64,000 nucleotides of DNA from Hyphomicrobiales bacterium (lineage in GTDB: Bacteria > Pseudomonadota > Alphaproteobacteria > Rhizobiales > Rhizobiaceae). How positions within the stretch are numbered: position 1 is the stretch's first letter; each line of letters begins with the position of its first letter. The notes under the pieces are model-generated. The model did not search any database and was not told the DNA's origin. It saw only the letters and a list, made by a program, of their open reading frames with translations. This document shows, piece by piece, positions 53,293-61,921 of the stretch. Where the stretch lies: contig UBJR01000036.1 in NCBI GenBank assembly GCA_900465675.1, positions 62,001 to 126,000 on the forward strand, written 5' to 3'. A program made the position numbers and the translations under genes.

Positions 53293-53494
53293 GGGTGGAG
53301 CGGGTGCGACGGAATGCTACAAAAGCGCTGTGGAGGACTATGTCACCCAGCGCTAATTTTGCCCCAATTCAGGCCGATGAGGCGCGCTTGGCGGTAGCGG
53401 GGTAGCGCTGTCGGGGGCCGATAGAGCTTGCCTGCAGCATATGCTAGTTCTTTGCCGAACGACTCACGCCAAGCTGGCAGTCGGCAGGGGTAAG

Positions 53495-56098
53495 ATGGCG
53501 AATCAAGGCAGTCTGGAAGAAATGGAAAGCGAGGAAGCCGGTGGCTTTCGGGGCTTTATCCGGCGTTACCGTACGCAGCTTGTCGCGGCAGCGACGCTTA
53601 TCCTGTTTTGCATGGTCGGTTATGCGATCATGCAGCTCACCAATGAAGTCCGCTATGACGACGTCGTCCAAGCGCTTGCCGACACGCGCTTCAGTTCCAT
53701 TTTGCTGGCTTTGCTGTTTACTGGCCTCAGCTTCTTCGCGCTGATCTTCTACGATCTCAATGCGATCGAATACATTGGCAAGAAGCTGCCCTTTCCGCAT
53801 GTGGCGCTCACAGCATTCAGCGCCTATGCGGTCGGCAATACGGCGGGCTTCGGCGCGCTCAGCGGCGGTGCGATCCGCTACCGCGCCTATTCGCGCCTCG
53901 GCTTGACGCCCGAGGATATCGGCCGCGTCATCGCCTTCGTGACGCTGTCCTTCGGTCTCGGTCTTGCCAGCGTCGCGGCGATCGCGCTGATGATCATCGC
54001 CGATGAAATCGGGCCGTTGATCAATACCAATGCGCTGCTGCTGCGGATCATCGCCGGGGCGATCCTGGCGGGCCTCGGCGTCATGGTCTATCTCGGGCGT
54101 GATGGCCGGGCGGTCGCTCTCGGCCCGATCGCCGTCCGCCTGCCGGATTCGCGTACCTGGTCGCGGCAGTTCCTCGTTACCGCCTTCGATATCGCCGCGT
54201 CGGCCACCGTGCTCTATGTGCTGCTGCCGCAGACAGCGATCAGCTGGCCGGTGTTCCTGGCGGTGTATGCGATTGCCGTCGGCCTCGGCGTGCTCAGCCA
54301 CGTGCCGGCCGGTCTCGGCGTCTTTGAGACTGTCATCATCGCCTCGCTCGGCAGCGCGGTGAATATCGACGCGGTTCTCGGATCGCTGGTTCTCTACCGC
54401 CTGATCTATCATGTGCTGCCGCTGCTGATCGCAGTGCTCGCGGTGTCGCTGACAGAGCTTCGCCGCTTCGTCGATCATCCGGCCGCTTCCAGCATCCGCC
54501 GCATCGGCGGGCGCCTGACACCGCAGCTGCTGTCGGCCTTCGCGCTGATCCTCGGCGTCATGCTGATCTTCTCGAGCGTCACGCCGACGCCGGATGAAAA
54601 TCTCGAATTCCTCGCCAATTATCTGCCTCTGCCGATCGTCGAGGGTGCCCATTTCCTGTCGAGCCTGCTCGGTCTGGCGCTCGTGGTTGCCGCGCGTGGT
54701 CTTGGCCAGCGTCTCGATGGCGCATGGCTGGTATCGGTGGTCTCTGCCGTTCTGGCGCTCACCCTGTCGCTGCTGAAGGCGATTGCGCTGGTTGAAGCGA
54801 TCTTCCTCGCGATCCTGATCTTCAGCCTGTTCGTCAGCCGCCGCCTTTTCACGCGCCACGCCTCGCTGCTGAACCAGACGCTGACTGCCGCCTGGCTCAT
54901 GGCGATTGCGGTCATCTGCGTCGGCGCAGTCGTCATCCTGCTCTTCGTCTATCGCGATGTCGAATATAGTAACGAGCTCTGGTGGCAGTTCGAATTCGCG
55001 GCTGAAGCGCCGCGCGGTCTGCGTGCCGTGCTCGGGATCACCATCATTTCCTCGGCGATCGCCATCTTTAGCCTGCTGCGTCCCGCGGCCTTCCGGCCGG
55101 AACCGGCGAGCGACGAGGCGCTGCAGCGCGCCGTCGATATCGTCAAGGCGCAGGACTATGCCGACGCCAATCTGGTGCGTATGGCCGACAAGAGCATCAT
55201 GTTCTCCGAAAAGGGCGATGCCTTCATCATGTATGGCCGCCAGGGGCGCTCATGGATCGCGCTGTTCGATCCGGTCGGCGAGCGGCATGCCATTCCGGAA
55301 CTCGTCTGGAGCTTCGTCGAGGCGGCGCGGGCTGCGGGATGCCGCGCGGTCTTCTATCAGATCTCGCCTGCGCTGCTATCCCATTGTGCCGATGCGGGTC
55401 TGCGTGCATTCAAGCTCGGCGAGCTCGCCGTTGCCGATCTCGGCGCCTTCGAAATGAAGGGCGGCAAGTGGGCAAACCTGCGCCAGACGGCCAGCCGCGC
55501 CCAGCGCGATGGCCTGAGCTTCGAGGTCATACCGGCGGAAGAGGTGCCCGCCATTCTCGCCGATCTGGCTGCGGTCTCCAGCTCCTGGCTGGAAGACCAC
55601 AATGCCAAGGAGAAGGGTTTCTCGCTCGGCGCCTTCGAGCCTGACTATGTCAATTCGCAGCCGGTCGGCGTGTTGAAGAAGGACGGCAAGATCGTCGCCT
55701 TCGCCAATATCCTCGTCACCGAAACCAAATCGGAAGGCACGATCGACCTCATGCGTTTCTCGCCCGAGGCGCCGAAGGGGTCGATGGACTTTCTCTTCGT
55801 GCAGATCATGGAATATCTGCGCGAGGAGGGATACAGCCATTTCAACCTCGGCATGGCACCGCTTTCGGGCATGTCGAAGCGCGAAACGGCCCCCGTATGG
55901 GACCGGATCGGAAGCACCGTGTTCGAACACGGCGAGCGCTTCTACAATTTCAAAGGCCTTCGGGCATTCAAATCAAAGTTTCATCCGCACTGGCAACCGC
56001 GCTATCTTGCGGTTTCCGGAGGGGGCAATCCGATGATCGCGTTGATGGACGCGACCTTTCTCATCGGTGGCGGATTGAAGGGAGTCGTCAGGAAATGA
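53495..56098 (+). CDS. lpiA: LpiA/MprF phosphatidylglycerol lysyltransferase
   Basis: An 867-residue bifunctional membrane protein: about 14 TM segments (30-520) forming the flippase part with GGAIRYRAYSRLGLTPEDIG and SHVPAGLGVFETVII, followed by a soluble DUF2156 aminoacyl-transferase domain (about 540-860) with SEKGDAFIMYGRQGRSWIAL and FNLGMAPLSGMSKRE. It transfers lysine from lysyl-tRNA to phosphatidylglycerol; in rhizobia it is acid-induced (lpiA). The ATG at 53495 follows GGCAGGGGTAAG. It overlaps acvB by 4 nt, forming the lpiA-acvB operon. Confidence 0.93.
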   Translation: MANQGSLEEMESEEAGGFRGFIRRYRTQLVAAATLILFCMVGYAIMQLTNEVRYDDVVQALADTRFSSILLALLFTGLSFFALIFYDLNAIEYIGKKLPFPHVALTAFSAYAVGNTAGFGALSGGAIRYRAYSRLGLTPEDIGRVIAFVTLSFGLGLASVAAIALMIIADEIGPLINTNALLLRIIAGAILAGLGVMVYLGRDGRAVALGPIAVRLPDSRTWSRQFLVTAFDIAASATVLYVLLPQTAISWPVFLAVYAIAVGLGVLSHVPAGLGVFETVIIASLGSAVNIDAVLGSLVLYRLIYHVLPLLIAVLAVSLTELRRFVDHPAASSIRRIGGRLTPQLLSAFALILGVMLIFSSVTPTPDENLEFLANYLPLPIVEGAHFLSSLLGLALVVAARGLGQRLDGAWLVSVVSAVLALTLSLLKAIALVEAIFLAILIFSLFVSRRLFTRHASLLNQTLTAAWLMAIAVICVGAVVILLFVYRDVEYSNELWWQFEFAAEAPRGLRAVLGITIISSAIAIFSLLRPAAFRPEPASDEALQRAVDIVKAQDYADANLVRMADKSIMFSEKGDAFIMYGRQGRSWIALFDPVGERHAIPELVWSFVEAARAAGCRAVFYQISPALLSHCADAGLRAFKLGELAVADLGAFEMKGGKWANLRQTASRAQRDGLSFEVIPAEEVPAILADLAAVSSSWLEDHNAKEKGFSLGAFEPDYVNSQPVGVLKKDGKIVAFANILVTETKSEGTIDLMRFSPEAPKGSMDFLFVQIMEYLREEGYSHFNLGMAPLSGMSKRETAPVWDRIGSTVFEHGERFYNFKGLRAFKSKFHPHWQPRYLAVSGGGNPMIALMDATFLIGGGLKGVVRK

Positions 56099-57474
56099 TC
56101 AGAAAATATATCCTCGCCGCAGCATGCGCCACGGCGCTTGCGTTTCCGGCCTATGCCGCCGACGAGAGCACGCAGGACTTCGAAACCGGGCTCATCCCGT
56201 CGCCGCACATCTTTCTGCCGAAGGGCGATGTGAAAGGCGCAGTGATGCTGATCTCGGACGCCGCCGGCTGGGGCGACAACGAGAAGGCCGAGACAGACAA
56301 GCTGGTGGATGCTGGTGCGGTGGTGATCGGCGTCGACTTTCCGTCCTACTTGGATGCGCTGCGCAAATACGATGCGAGCGATAATGACGGTTGCATCTAT
56401 CTGGTCTCCGACATCGAGGCGCTCAGCCAGCAGGTTCAGCGCGCCGCCGGCAACAGCGCCTATCATCTGCCTATCATCGCCGGTGTCGGCGAGGGCGGCG
56501 CTCTGGCGCTGGCGATCGCGGCGCAGACCCCCGATGCGACGATCGGCCAGACGCTGGCGATCGATCCCACGGCAGGCATTCCGCTGACGCAGCAACTCTG
56601 CACGCCGGCCAGCAAGAAGACCGTCGGCGACCGGATGATCTACGGCCTGACCGAGGGCAATCTGCCGGATCCCGTCGTGGTGGCCTTGACGTCGAATGCA
56701 CCGAAGGATGGGCGCGAGCATGTCGCGGAGCTGAAGAAGACGCATCCGGCGATCGATGTGCGCGACGCCGATGACGACGCGCAGACGACGCTGTCCGATA
56801 CGCTTGACGACATGATCGACGCATCAGGCAATGCCGACAATCCGCTCGGCCTGCCGCTTGCGGTTCTCGATGCCAAGCCGGCGATGGATACGATGGCGAT
56901 CGTCTATTCCGGCGATGGCGGCTGGCGCGATATCGACAAAGAAGTCGGCAGCAAGCTGCAGAAGGAGGGGATTCCCGTCGTCGGCATCGACTCGCTGCAT
57001 TACTTCTGGTCGGAACGGAAGCCGCAGGAGACCGCCGACGATCTCGGCAAGATCATCGACCTCTACCGGAAGCAGTGGAAGGTCAAGCATGTGCTTCTGA
57101 TCGGCTACTCGTTCGGCGCTGACGTGGTGCCGGCGACATACAAGCTGCTGAAACCGGCCGAGAAGGCGTCGATCGTCCAGATCTCGCTGCTGTCGCTGTC
57201 GCACGAGGTTGACTACGTGATCTCCGTCATGGGTTGGCTTGGCCAGAAGACCGACGGGGCCGGTGGCGATCCGGTCGCCGATCTGAAGGACGTCGATCCC
57301 AAGCTGATCCAGTGCATCTACGGCAAGGAAGACGATGACGAAGTCGCCTGCCCGGATATAAAGCAGAGCGGCGCTGCCGTCGTCGAGCTCGCGGGCGACC
57401 ACCACTTCGACGAAAACTACGATCTGCTGACCAAGACCATCGTCGATGCGCTGAAGTCGCGCCTGAACGACTGA
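56095..57474 (+). CDS. acvB: AcvB/VirJ family periplasmic protein
   Basis: A 459-residue exported protein (signal KYILAAACATALAFPAYA) with two alpha/beta-hydrolase-like halves. The second half carries a nucleophile elbow GYSFGAD with S339 and a late histidine pair (GDHHFDE); the first half has GVGEGGA at the equivalent position, without serine. AcvB (AtvA) acts with LpiA; in Agrobacterium it was described as a lysyl-phosphatidylglycerol hydrolase and is needed for virulence or acid tolerance. The start overlaps the lpiA stop (ATGA). Confidence 0.9.
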   Translation: MIRKYILAAACATALAFPAYAADESTQDFETGLIPSPHIFLPKGDVKGAVMLISDAAGWGDNEKAETDKLVDAGAVVIGVDFPSYLDALRKYDASDNDGCIYLVSDIEALSQQVQRAAGNSAYHLPIIAGVGEGGALALAIAAQTPDATIGQTLAIDPTAGIPLTQQLCTPASKKTVGDRMIYGLTEGNLPDPVVVALTSNAPKDGREHVAELKKTHPAIDVRDADDDAQTTLSDTLDDMIDASGNADNPLGLPLAVLDAKPAMDTMAIVYSGDGGWRDIDKEVGSKLQKEGIPVVGIDSLHYFWSERKPQETADDLGKIIDLYRKQWKVKHVLLIGYSFGADVVPATYKLLKPAEKASIVQISLLSLSHEVDYVISVMGWLGQKTDGAGGDPVADLKDVDPKLIQCIYGKEDDDEVACPDIKQSGAAVVELAGDHHFDENYDLLTKTIVDALKSRLND

Positions 57475-57483
57475 GTCTGGCGG

Positions 57484-58047
57484 TCAACGCATCAGCTTTT
57501 CCTCGCTCCAGCCGAGGGCGGCAATCTCGCCGCCCCGGAAACGGGCATCATCGTTGACGATGAATTCGTCGAGCTGCGGTGGGCGGACACTGGATTCCGC
57601 CAGCATCGCATGCACCTGGCCGCGGTGATGAGTCTGGTGCTGGAAAAGGTGGCTGAGGATATCGTCCGCACGCTCCTCCTGAAACCGGCCGCCGCGATCC
57701 AGCCGGATGGTGGCCGCCAAGGTCTCCGGCGTCAGCGCTTCGCATAGCGCAACGAGGCGCGCATTGACAGTCCGCTGCTCGGGGATCAGCACTTCGAGCG
57801 TATCGAACGGCTCTTCGATCTTCCATGCATCGGGTCCGAGGCTGCCGCCTTCCAGCCCATCCACGTAGAACCAGTCGACGGTGATGATGTGATTCAGCGT
57901 CATCTTGATCGAAGGGAAGAAGCTGGTGCGATGCGCTTCGAACTCGCCCGGCTGCAGCCGGAGGCAGGCGTCGAGCAATCTGACATTGGCGAGCGCATTG
58001 TTATAGGCGAGCTTGCGGAAAACCCGGCAGGGATCGAAAACTGTCAT
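57484..58047 (-). CDS. DinB family protein
   Basis: A 187-residue four-helix-bundle protein of the DinB/YfiT superfamily. Metal-ligand histidines are in MTLNHIITVDWFYVDGL and HLFQHQTHHRGQVHAML, in the family positions. It is likely a metal-dependent thiol-transferase-like protein with unknown substrate. The ATG at 58047 (MTVFDPCRVF) has GGAGATGAC upstream; the ATG at 58071 is less suitable. It converges with acvB at a 9-nt gap. Confidence 0.87.
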   Translation of the reverse strand: MTVFDPCRVFRKLAYNNALANVRLLDACLRLQPGEFEAHRTSFFPSIKMTLNHIITVDWFYVDGLEGGSLGPDAWKIEEPFDTLEVLIPEQRTVNARLVALCEALTPETLAATIRLDRGGRFQEERADDILSHLFQHQTHHRGQVHAMLAESSVRPPQLDEFIVNDDARFRGGEIAALGWSEEKLMR

Positions 58048-58077
58048 GTCATCTCCTGTCGGACCGGTCATCGCCCG

Positions 58078-58296
58078 TCAATGAACCTTCCTGATTTCCG
58101 AGTGGCTCTTCAAGACCTTGCCGCCATCTTCCTGCTCGATCAGATAGGCGGGTTCGTCGCTGGTCGCCTTCCGCTTGATGTCGGCGCCCTCAATGGTGCG
58201 CTCGACGTCTTCGGTGAAGCTTTCAGCGATCCTGCCCGTTCCCTTGCCTTTGCCCCATGTCCACTCGACGCTCGTGCCCGTCCTGTATTGCTGCAT
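58078..58296 (-). CDS. DUF2945 (hypervirulence-associated Tudor-like) protein
   Basis: A 72-residue protein: MQQYRTGTSVEWTWGKGKGT, GRIAESFTEDVERTIEGADI, followed by a strand region ending EDGGKVLKSHSEIRKV. It matches the DUF2945/HVA1 Tudor-like family of small basic beta-barrel proteins with unknown molecular role. The ATG at 58296 follows CAAGGAGCATCGCC. It lies 30 nt upstream of the DinB gene on the same strand, possibly co-transcribed. Confidence 0.87.
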   Translation of the reverse strand: MQQYRTGTSVEWTWGKGKGTGRIAESFTEDVERTIEGADIKRKATSDEPAYLIEQEDGGKVLKSHSEIRKVH

Positions 58297-58346
58297 GGCG
58301 ATGCTCCTTGTTCAGAATGCAATGCGCGGAGAAAGGGACAGTTCCC

Positions 58347-58859
58347 TCAATCGTCCCGGTCGAGATCGCCGTCTCGCCAGACGACGTGGCGCGGTGCCGG
58401 AGGAAGCGTCTCGATCTCGTCGGCAATGAAATAGGGCGGGATATCGAGAGCCTTCAGCGCTTCGCGGGTGGCGGGCACCCATTTGAACTCCAGAATGCTC
58501 TTGCCGTCCTCGATCTGATGGACGATCTCGTTTGGCCGGAAGGGGAAGCTTTCGGGGACTTCCATCAGATAATAGAGCCCGAGTTCGTGCCAGTCGCGCT
58601 TCTCGAAATGGAAGAAATTCTCGACGATCCAGAGCAGGCGGCCGACCTCAACCGTCACACCGAGCTCTTCCACCATCTCGCGCCGCAGCGTTTCTTCCGA
58701 GGTCTCGCCAATCTCGGCGCGGCCACCCGGGAATGTCCAGAAAGGCTCATGGACGGCCCGGTGAACGAGGACATGGCCATCGCGGAAGCCGAGCCCGGCA
58801 ATGCGGTAGTTGAAGCGTCCGGCACTGCCATCCAGCCGGATCATCGTTCTCTTCGGCAT
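58347..58859 (-). CDS. NUDIX hydrolase
   Basis: A 170-residue NUDIX protein; the signature spans GGRAEIGETSEETLRREMVE followed by ELG, a complete GX5EX7REUXEEXGU box with its metal-binding glutamates. The N-terminal RLDGSAGRFNYRIAGLGFRD suits an ADP-ribose or nucleotide-sugar pyrophosphatase. It starts 8 nt after the ruvB stop, so it is probably the last gene of the ruvCAB transcript; a functional link is not evident. Confidence 0.88.
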   Translation of the reverse strand: MPKRTMIRLDGSAGRFNYRIAGLGFRDGHVLVHRAVHEPFWTFPGGRAEIGETSEETLRREMVEELGVTVEVGRLLWIVENFFHFEKRDWHELGLYYLMEVPESFPFRPNEIVHQIEDGKSILEFKWVPATREALKALDIPPYFIADEIETLPPAPRHVVWRDGDLDRDD

Positions 58860-58867
58860 CGGCGCGC

Positions 58868-59908
58868 TCAGTCGTCTTGCTGGAAGAGCCGGAACTGCGC
58901 GGCTTCCAGGTCCTTCGGCGGCTGCATGCCGAGGTGCTTCCAGGCGGTTGCGGTGAGTACACGGCCGCGCGGCGTGCGCTGGATGAAGCCCTGCTGGATC
59001 ATGTAGGGCTCGATGATGTCCTCGATCGCATCGCGCGGCTCGGAAAGGCCGGCGGCGATGGTTTCGATACCGACAGGGCCGCCGCCGAAATTGACGGCGA
59101 TCATGTTGAGGTAGCGCTTGTCGAGCTGATCGAGACCCATATTGTCGACGAGCAGCCGGGTCAGCGCCTCGTCGGCGATCTCGCGGGTGACGGCTTCGGC
59201 TCTGGCGACTTCGGCAAAATCACGGACGCGGCGCAGCAAGCGCCCGGCGATGCGTGGCGTGCCGCGGGCGCGGCGGGCGATTTCCTTGGCACCCTCGTCG
59301 GTCATCGGCAGGTTCATCAGGCGCGCGCCGCGGCGGACGATCAGCTCCAGTTCCTCGACGGTGTAGAAAGAGAGACGCACCGGAATGCCGAAGCGGTCGC
59401 GCAGCGGCGTCGTCAGCAGGCCAAGACGGGTGGTGGCGGCGACGAGGGTGAATTTCGACAGATCGATCTTCACAGAACGGGCGGCCGGGCCTTCGCCGAT
59501 GATCAGGTCGAGCTGGAAATCTTCCATCGCCGGATAGAGGATTTCTTCGACGGCCGGGCTCAGGCGGTGGATTTCGTCGATGAAGAGCACGTCACGCTCT
59601 TCGAGATTGGTGAGCAGCGCCGCAAGATCGCCGGCCTTGGCGATAACAGGGCCAGATGTGGAGCGGAAGTTGACGCCGAGTTCCTTCGCCATGATCTGCG
59701 CCAGCGTTGTCTTGCCGAGACCGGGCGGGCCGACGAACAGCACATGATCCAGCGCCTCGCCACGGTTCTTGGCGGCCTCGATGAAGATTTTCAGGTTGGC
59801 GCGCGCTTCGGCCTGGCCGGTGAATTCATCCAGCGACTGTGGACGCAGCGTCGCGTCAAAATCTTCGCCCTTCTTTTCCGGCGATATCAGGCGGGCGGGG
59901 TCGCTCAT
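58868..59908 (-). CDS. ruvB: RuvB, Holliday junction branch-migration ATPase
   Basis: A 346-residue AAA+ motor that forms hexameric rings pulling DNA through the RuvA-bound junction. Walker A is GPPGLGKT (60-67), Walker B is FIDEIH with D111, sensor and arginine-finger regions are present, and a C-terminal winged helix contains YMIQQGFIQRTPRGRVLT. Its ATG overlaps the stop of a VapC toxin by 4 nt, so ruvB translation is coupled to the toxin gene. Normally ruvB follows ruvA directly; here a toxin-antitoxin pair separates them. Confidence 0.97.
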   Translation of the reverse strand: MSDPARLISPEKKGEDFDATLRPQSLDEFTGQAEARANLKIFIEAAKNRGEALDHVLFVGPPGLGKTTLAQIMAKELGVNFRSTSGPVIAKAGDLAALLTNLEERDVLFIDEIHRLSPAVEEILYPAMEDFQLDLIIGEGPAARSVKIDLSKFTLVAATTRLGLLTTPLRDRFGIPVRLSFYTVEELELIVRRGARLMNLPMTDEGAKEIARRARGTPRIAGRLLRRVRDFAEVARAEAVTREIADEALTRLLVDNMGLDQLDKRYLNMIAVNFGGGPVGIETIAAGLSEPRDAIEDIIEPYMIQQGFIQRTPRGRVLTATAWKHLGMQPPKDLEAAQFRLFQQDD

Positions 59909-60303
59909 GTCAGTAGTTCCATTCCAGGGACGCCTCTGGCAGCTCGCTGATCGAAAGTTTTCGTAACAGAGCAGCCGGCATCTCGATTCCTAAGAGCTAT
60001 GAAGACATCGGCAAATTCGGCTGTCGTTTGCGCCATCACATCAAGCGTCTCTTCAACGATGTTTTCGTCCTCCAGAATGAGGTCGGCGGCATCCAGCAGA
60101 TCGGAAACTGCTTCCATGATCTCTTCACGCTTTAGCTTGATGCGCTGTCGCAGAAACCAAGTCACCTCCATCAGGGTAATACAGCTTATATAGCCCGGCC
60201 CTGCCTCAGGAAGCGACGCGAAAAGAAGCTCGACCTTCTTAGCCTGCTCTGCATCATCCTTGAGAAAAAGGCGCAGCAAAATATTTGTGTCGAGGCCGAT
60301 CAT
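59905..60303 (-). CDS. vapC: VapC-type PIN-domain toxin (between ruvA and ruvB)
   Basis: A 132-residue PIN ribonuclease. All four acidic residues are in place: D5 (GLDTNILLR), E46 (ITLMEVTWF), D99 (FADVFIA) and D118 (TKTFDQRA), so the toxin looks active. It should cleave RNA (often tRNA or rRNA) when its antitoxin is lost. The start overlaps the antitoxin by 4 nt and the stop overlaps ruvB by 4 nt. It is a distinct sequence from the other VapC in the cluster. Confidence 0.92.
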   Translation of the reverse strand: MIGLDTNILLRLFLKDDAEQAKKVELLFASLPEAGPGYISCITLMEVTWFLRQRIKLKREEIMEAVSDLLDAADLILEDENIVEETLDVMAQTTAEFADVFIALRNRDAGCSVTKTFDQRAARGVPGMELLT

Positions 60304-60560
60304 TTTGCCGCGGCGACCCTTTGCGCGATAGAGTCTCCGACAGCCTGATCCATGTCATCGAGCGAGAAGGTCGGGCGATATGGATCGTGAAATTTTCCCG
60401 CGAGATCGATCGCGCGCTTGTTCTTCGCCTTGATGAAGACCTTACCATCGCTGTGGATGTAGCGAATTTTATCGCCAGGCTTCAGGTGCAAGAGTTCGCG
60501 AACTTCTGCGGGAACAGTTGTCTGGCCCTTTGATGTCAATGTACCATAATAGATATTCAT
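60300..60560 (-). CDS. vapB: VapB-type AbrB-fold antitoxin (between ruvA and ruvB)
   Basis: An 86-residue antitoxin: an N-terminal SpoVT/AbrB swapped-hairpin domain (GTLTSKGQTTVPAEVRELLH, LKPGDKIRYI) and a C-terminal toxin-binding tail (SLDDMDQAVGDSIAQRVAA). It has an excellent ribosome site (GGAGG, 5 nt spacing). It would neutralise the adjacent PIN toxin and repress the promoter through a CCTTAC/GTAAGG repeat just upstream. It begins 54 nt after the ruvA stop. Confidence 0.9.
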   Translation of the reverse strand: MNIYYGTLTSKGQTTVPAEVRELLHLKPGDKIRYIHSDGKVFIKAKNKRAIDLAGKFHDPYRPTFSLDDMDQAVGDSIAQRVAAAK

Positions 60561-60568
60561 CTAAACCT

Positions 60569-60592
60569 CCTTACGTTTTAAATATAGTAAGG
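60569..60592 (-). promoter_or_regulatory. Putative VapB operator upstream of the first vapBC pair
   Basis: CCTTAC (60569-60574) and GTAAGG (60587-60592) are inverted 6-bp arms around a 12-nt AT-rich spacer, just upstream of the vapB start and overlapping its ribosome site, in the ruvA-vapB gap. Confidence 0.5.
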
Positions 60593-60614
60593 AATAACTG
60601 ATTTCGCAAGGAAA

Positions 60615-61229
60615 TCATCGCGCCAGTTCCTTCAGCCCCAGCCGGATCAGCTTGGCGCTGTCGGCATCTTCGCCGGCAGTCTTCATGGCGGCAGCGACGG
60701 CATTCGCCGCTTGATCACGCGAATAGCCGAGATTGGTCAGCGCCGAGACGGCGTCGGCGACCGGGGCCGAGGCCACGCCTTCGCCGAGTTCCTGCTTGAG
60801 GCCGATATTCATCGCCTCGCCGGCATAGGCGGGTGCCTTGTTCTTCAGTTCGGTGACGATACGGACCGCGACCTTCGGCCCAACCCCTTGAGCGCGGGAG
60901 ACGGCGGTCTTGTCCTGAAGGGCAATGGCATTGGCGAGTTCCGGCGGCGTCAGCGTCGAGAGCACGGCGAGCGCCACCTTGGCGCCGACGCCCTGAACGC
61001 TCTGCAGCAGGTTGAACCACTCGCGCTCAAGCACACTCGTGAAGCCGAAAAGCTTCAGCTGGTCCTCGCGGACATAGGTCTCGATGAAGAGGACGCAGGC
61101 CTCTCCGACGGAGCCGAGCTTCGACAGGGTGCGGCCCGAGCAATGGGCGACGTAACAGACACCATGCACATCGACGAGCACATAGTCTTCGCCGATTTCT
61201 TCGATGGTGCCTTTGAGCTTGCCGATCAT
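60615..61229 (-). CDS. ruvA: RuvA, Holliday junction-binding protein
   Basis: A 204-residue RuvA tetramer subunit. Domain I begins MIGKLKGTIEEIGEDYVLVD, domain II has helix-hairpin-helix motifs (NLLQSVQGVGAKVALAVLST, SRAQGVGPKVAVRIVTELKN), and domain III (LTNLGYSRDQAANAVAAA) contacts RuvB. The start is ATG at 61229, 10 nt after the stop of the other VapC gene, which again suggests transcription through the toxin-antitoxin pair. Confidence 0.97.
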   Translation of the reverse strand: MIGKLKGTIEEIGEDYVLVDVHGVCYVAHCSGRTLSKLGSVGEACVLFIETYVREDQLKLFGFTSVLEREWFNLLQSVQGVGAKVALAVLSTLTPPELANAIALQDKTAVSRAQGVGPKVAVRIVTELKNKAPAYAGEAMNIGLKQELGEGVASAPVADAVSALTNLGYSRDQAANAVAAAMKTAGEDADSAKLIRLGLKELAR

Positions 61230-61239
61230 GATATGTCCG

Positions 61240-61653
61240 TCAGGGATGGGTTTCGGGAGTGATGAGGTCGAGCGACGGGAAGTAGGCGCGGTAGCCCTTC
61301 ACATCGCGTGTCAGCAGTGAATAGCCGCGTATGGCGGCATGCGCACCGATCAGAAAATCCGGTAGCACACGTTCGCGCTGGCCGCCGGCCTTGCGATAGA
61401 TGCGGAATGCGGCTGCGGCCGCAAAAGCCGCTGGCCAGGGGAGATTTTCTCTGCGGAAGGCATCTTCCGGCAGTGCGTTATCGACTTCATCGATATCGCG
61501 GTAGCGTACCGAAAACTCGGCATAAATGATCGGGTTGATGAGCACCGGCCCCTGATCGAAAGCCTCGATCGTCCGTTGCCTTGACCAGCCATGCCAATTG
61601 GACGACGGGACGGCGAGATCGACCAGCACGTTGGTGTCAATCAAGGTCGCCAT
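61240..61653 (-). CDS. vapC: VapC-type PIN-domain toxin (between ruvC and ruvA)
   Basis: A 137-residue PIN ribonuclease with D6 (TLIDTNVLVDL), E46 (IIYAEFSVR), D99 (LPDFLIGAHA) and D117 (LLTRDVKGYR) all present. It is of the class with xxPDFLIGAHA near the third acid. The start is ATG at 61653, 1 nt after the antitoxin stop, or GTG at 61665 overlapping it. It is only weakly similar to the other VapC in the cluster apart from the active-site residues, so the two modules were acquired separately rather than by tandem duplication. Confidence 0.92.
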   Translation of the reverse strand: MATLIDTNVLVDLAVPSSNWHGWSRQRTIEAFDQGPVLINPIIYAEFSVRYRDIDEVDNALPEDAFRRENLPWPAAFAAAAAFRIYRKAGGQRERVLPDFLIGAHAAIRGYSLLTRDVKGYRAYFPSLDLITPETHP

Positions 61654-61654
61654 G

Positions 61655-61906
61655 TCAGCGGTCACGCGTCATGGACATGAGCGCGTCGGCATCGATCGCC
61701 TGATCACCAGTGCCTTCAAGCTTGGAGATCGCTTTGAGGACTTGATCAAGGCGGTTTCGATCTTCGATGGCGCGACGACCAGTCTTCGGGGAGACAACCA
61801 GCTTGCCGCCTTCCATGGAGAACACGACTTCGCTGTTTGGCTCTATGCCGGCCAGCTCGCGGAGATCGCGGGGAATCGTGACCTGACCTTTCGAGGTAAC
61901 GCGCAT
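61655..61906 (-). CDS. vapB: VapB-type AbrB-fold antitoxin (between ruvC and ruvA)
   Basis: An 83-residue antitoxin: MRVTSKGQVTIPRDLRELAG, the AbrB/MazE-type DNA-binding fold, followed by a flexible tail (AISKLEGTGDQAIDADALMS) for toxin binding. The ATG at 61906 is preceded by AAGGAG at 6 nt; a TTG at 61921 would also be in frame. It begins 56 nt after the ruvC stop, and a symmetric AAGTAAG/CTTACTT element lies in that gap. Confidence 0.9.
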   Translation of the reverse strand: MRVTSKGQVTIPRDLRELAGIEPNSEVVFSMEGGKLVVSPKTGRRAIEDRNRLDQVLKAISKLEGTGDQAIDADALMSMTRDR

Positions 61907-61921
61907 GACTTGCTCCTTCAA

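Noticed and set aside
53444..54859. 471-codon open frame on the minus strand
   Set aside because: It is antisense to the membrane half of lpiA, has an arginine/glutamate/glutamine-rich low-complexity translation and no recognisable domain.
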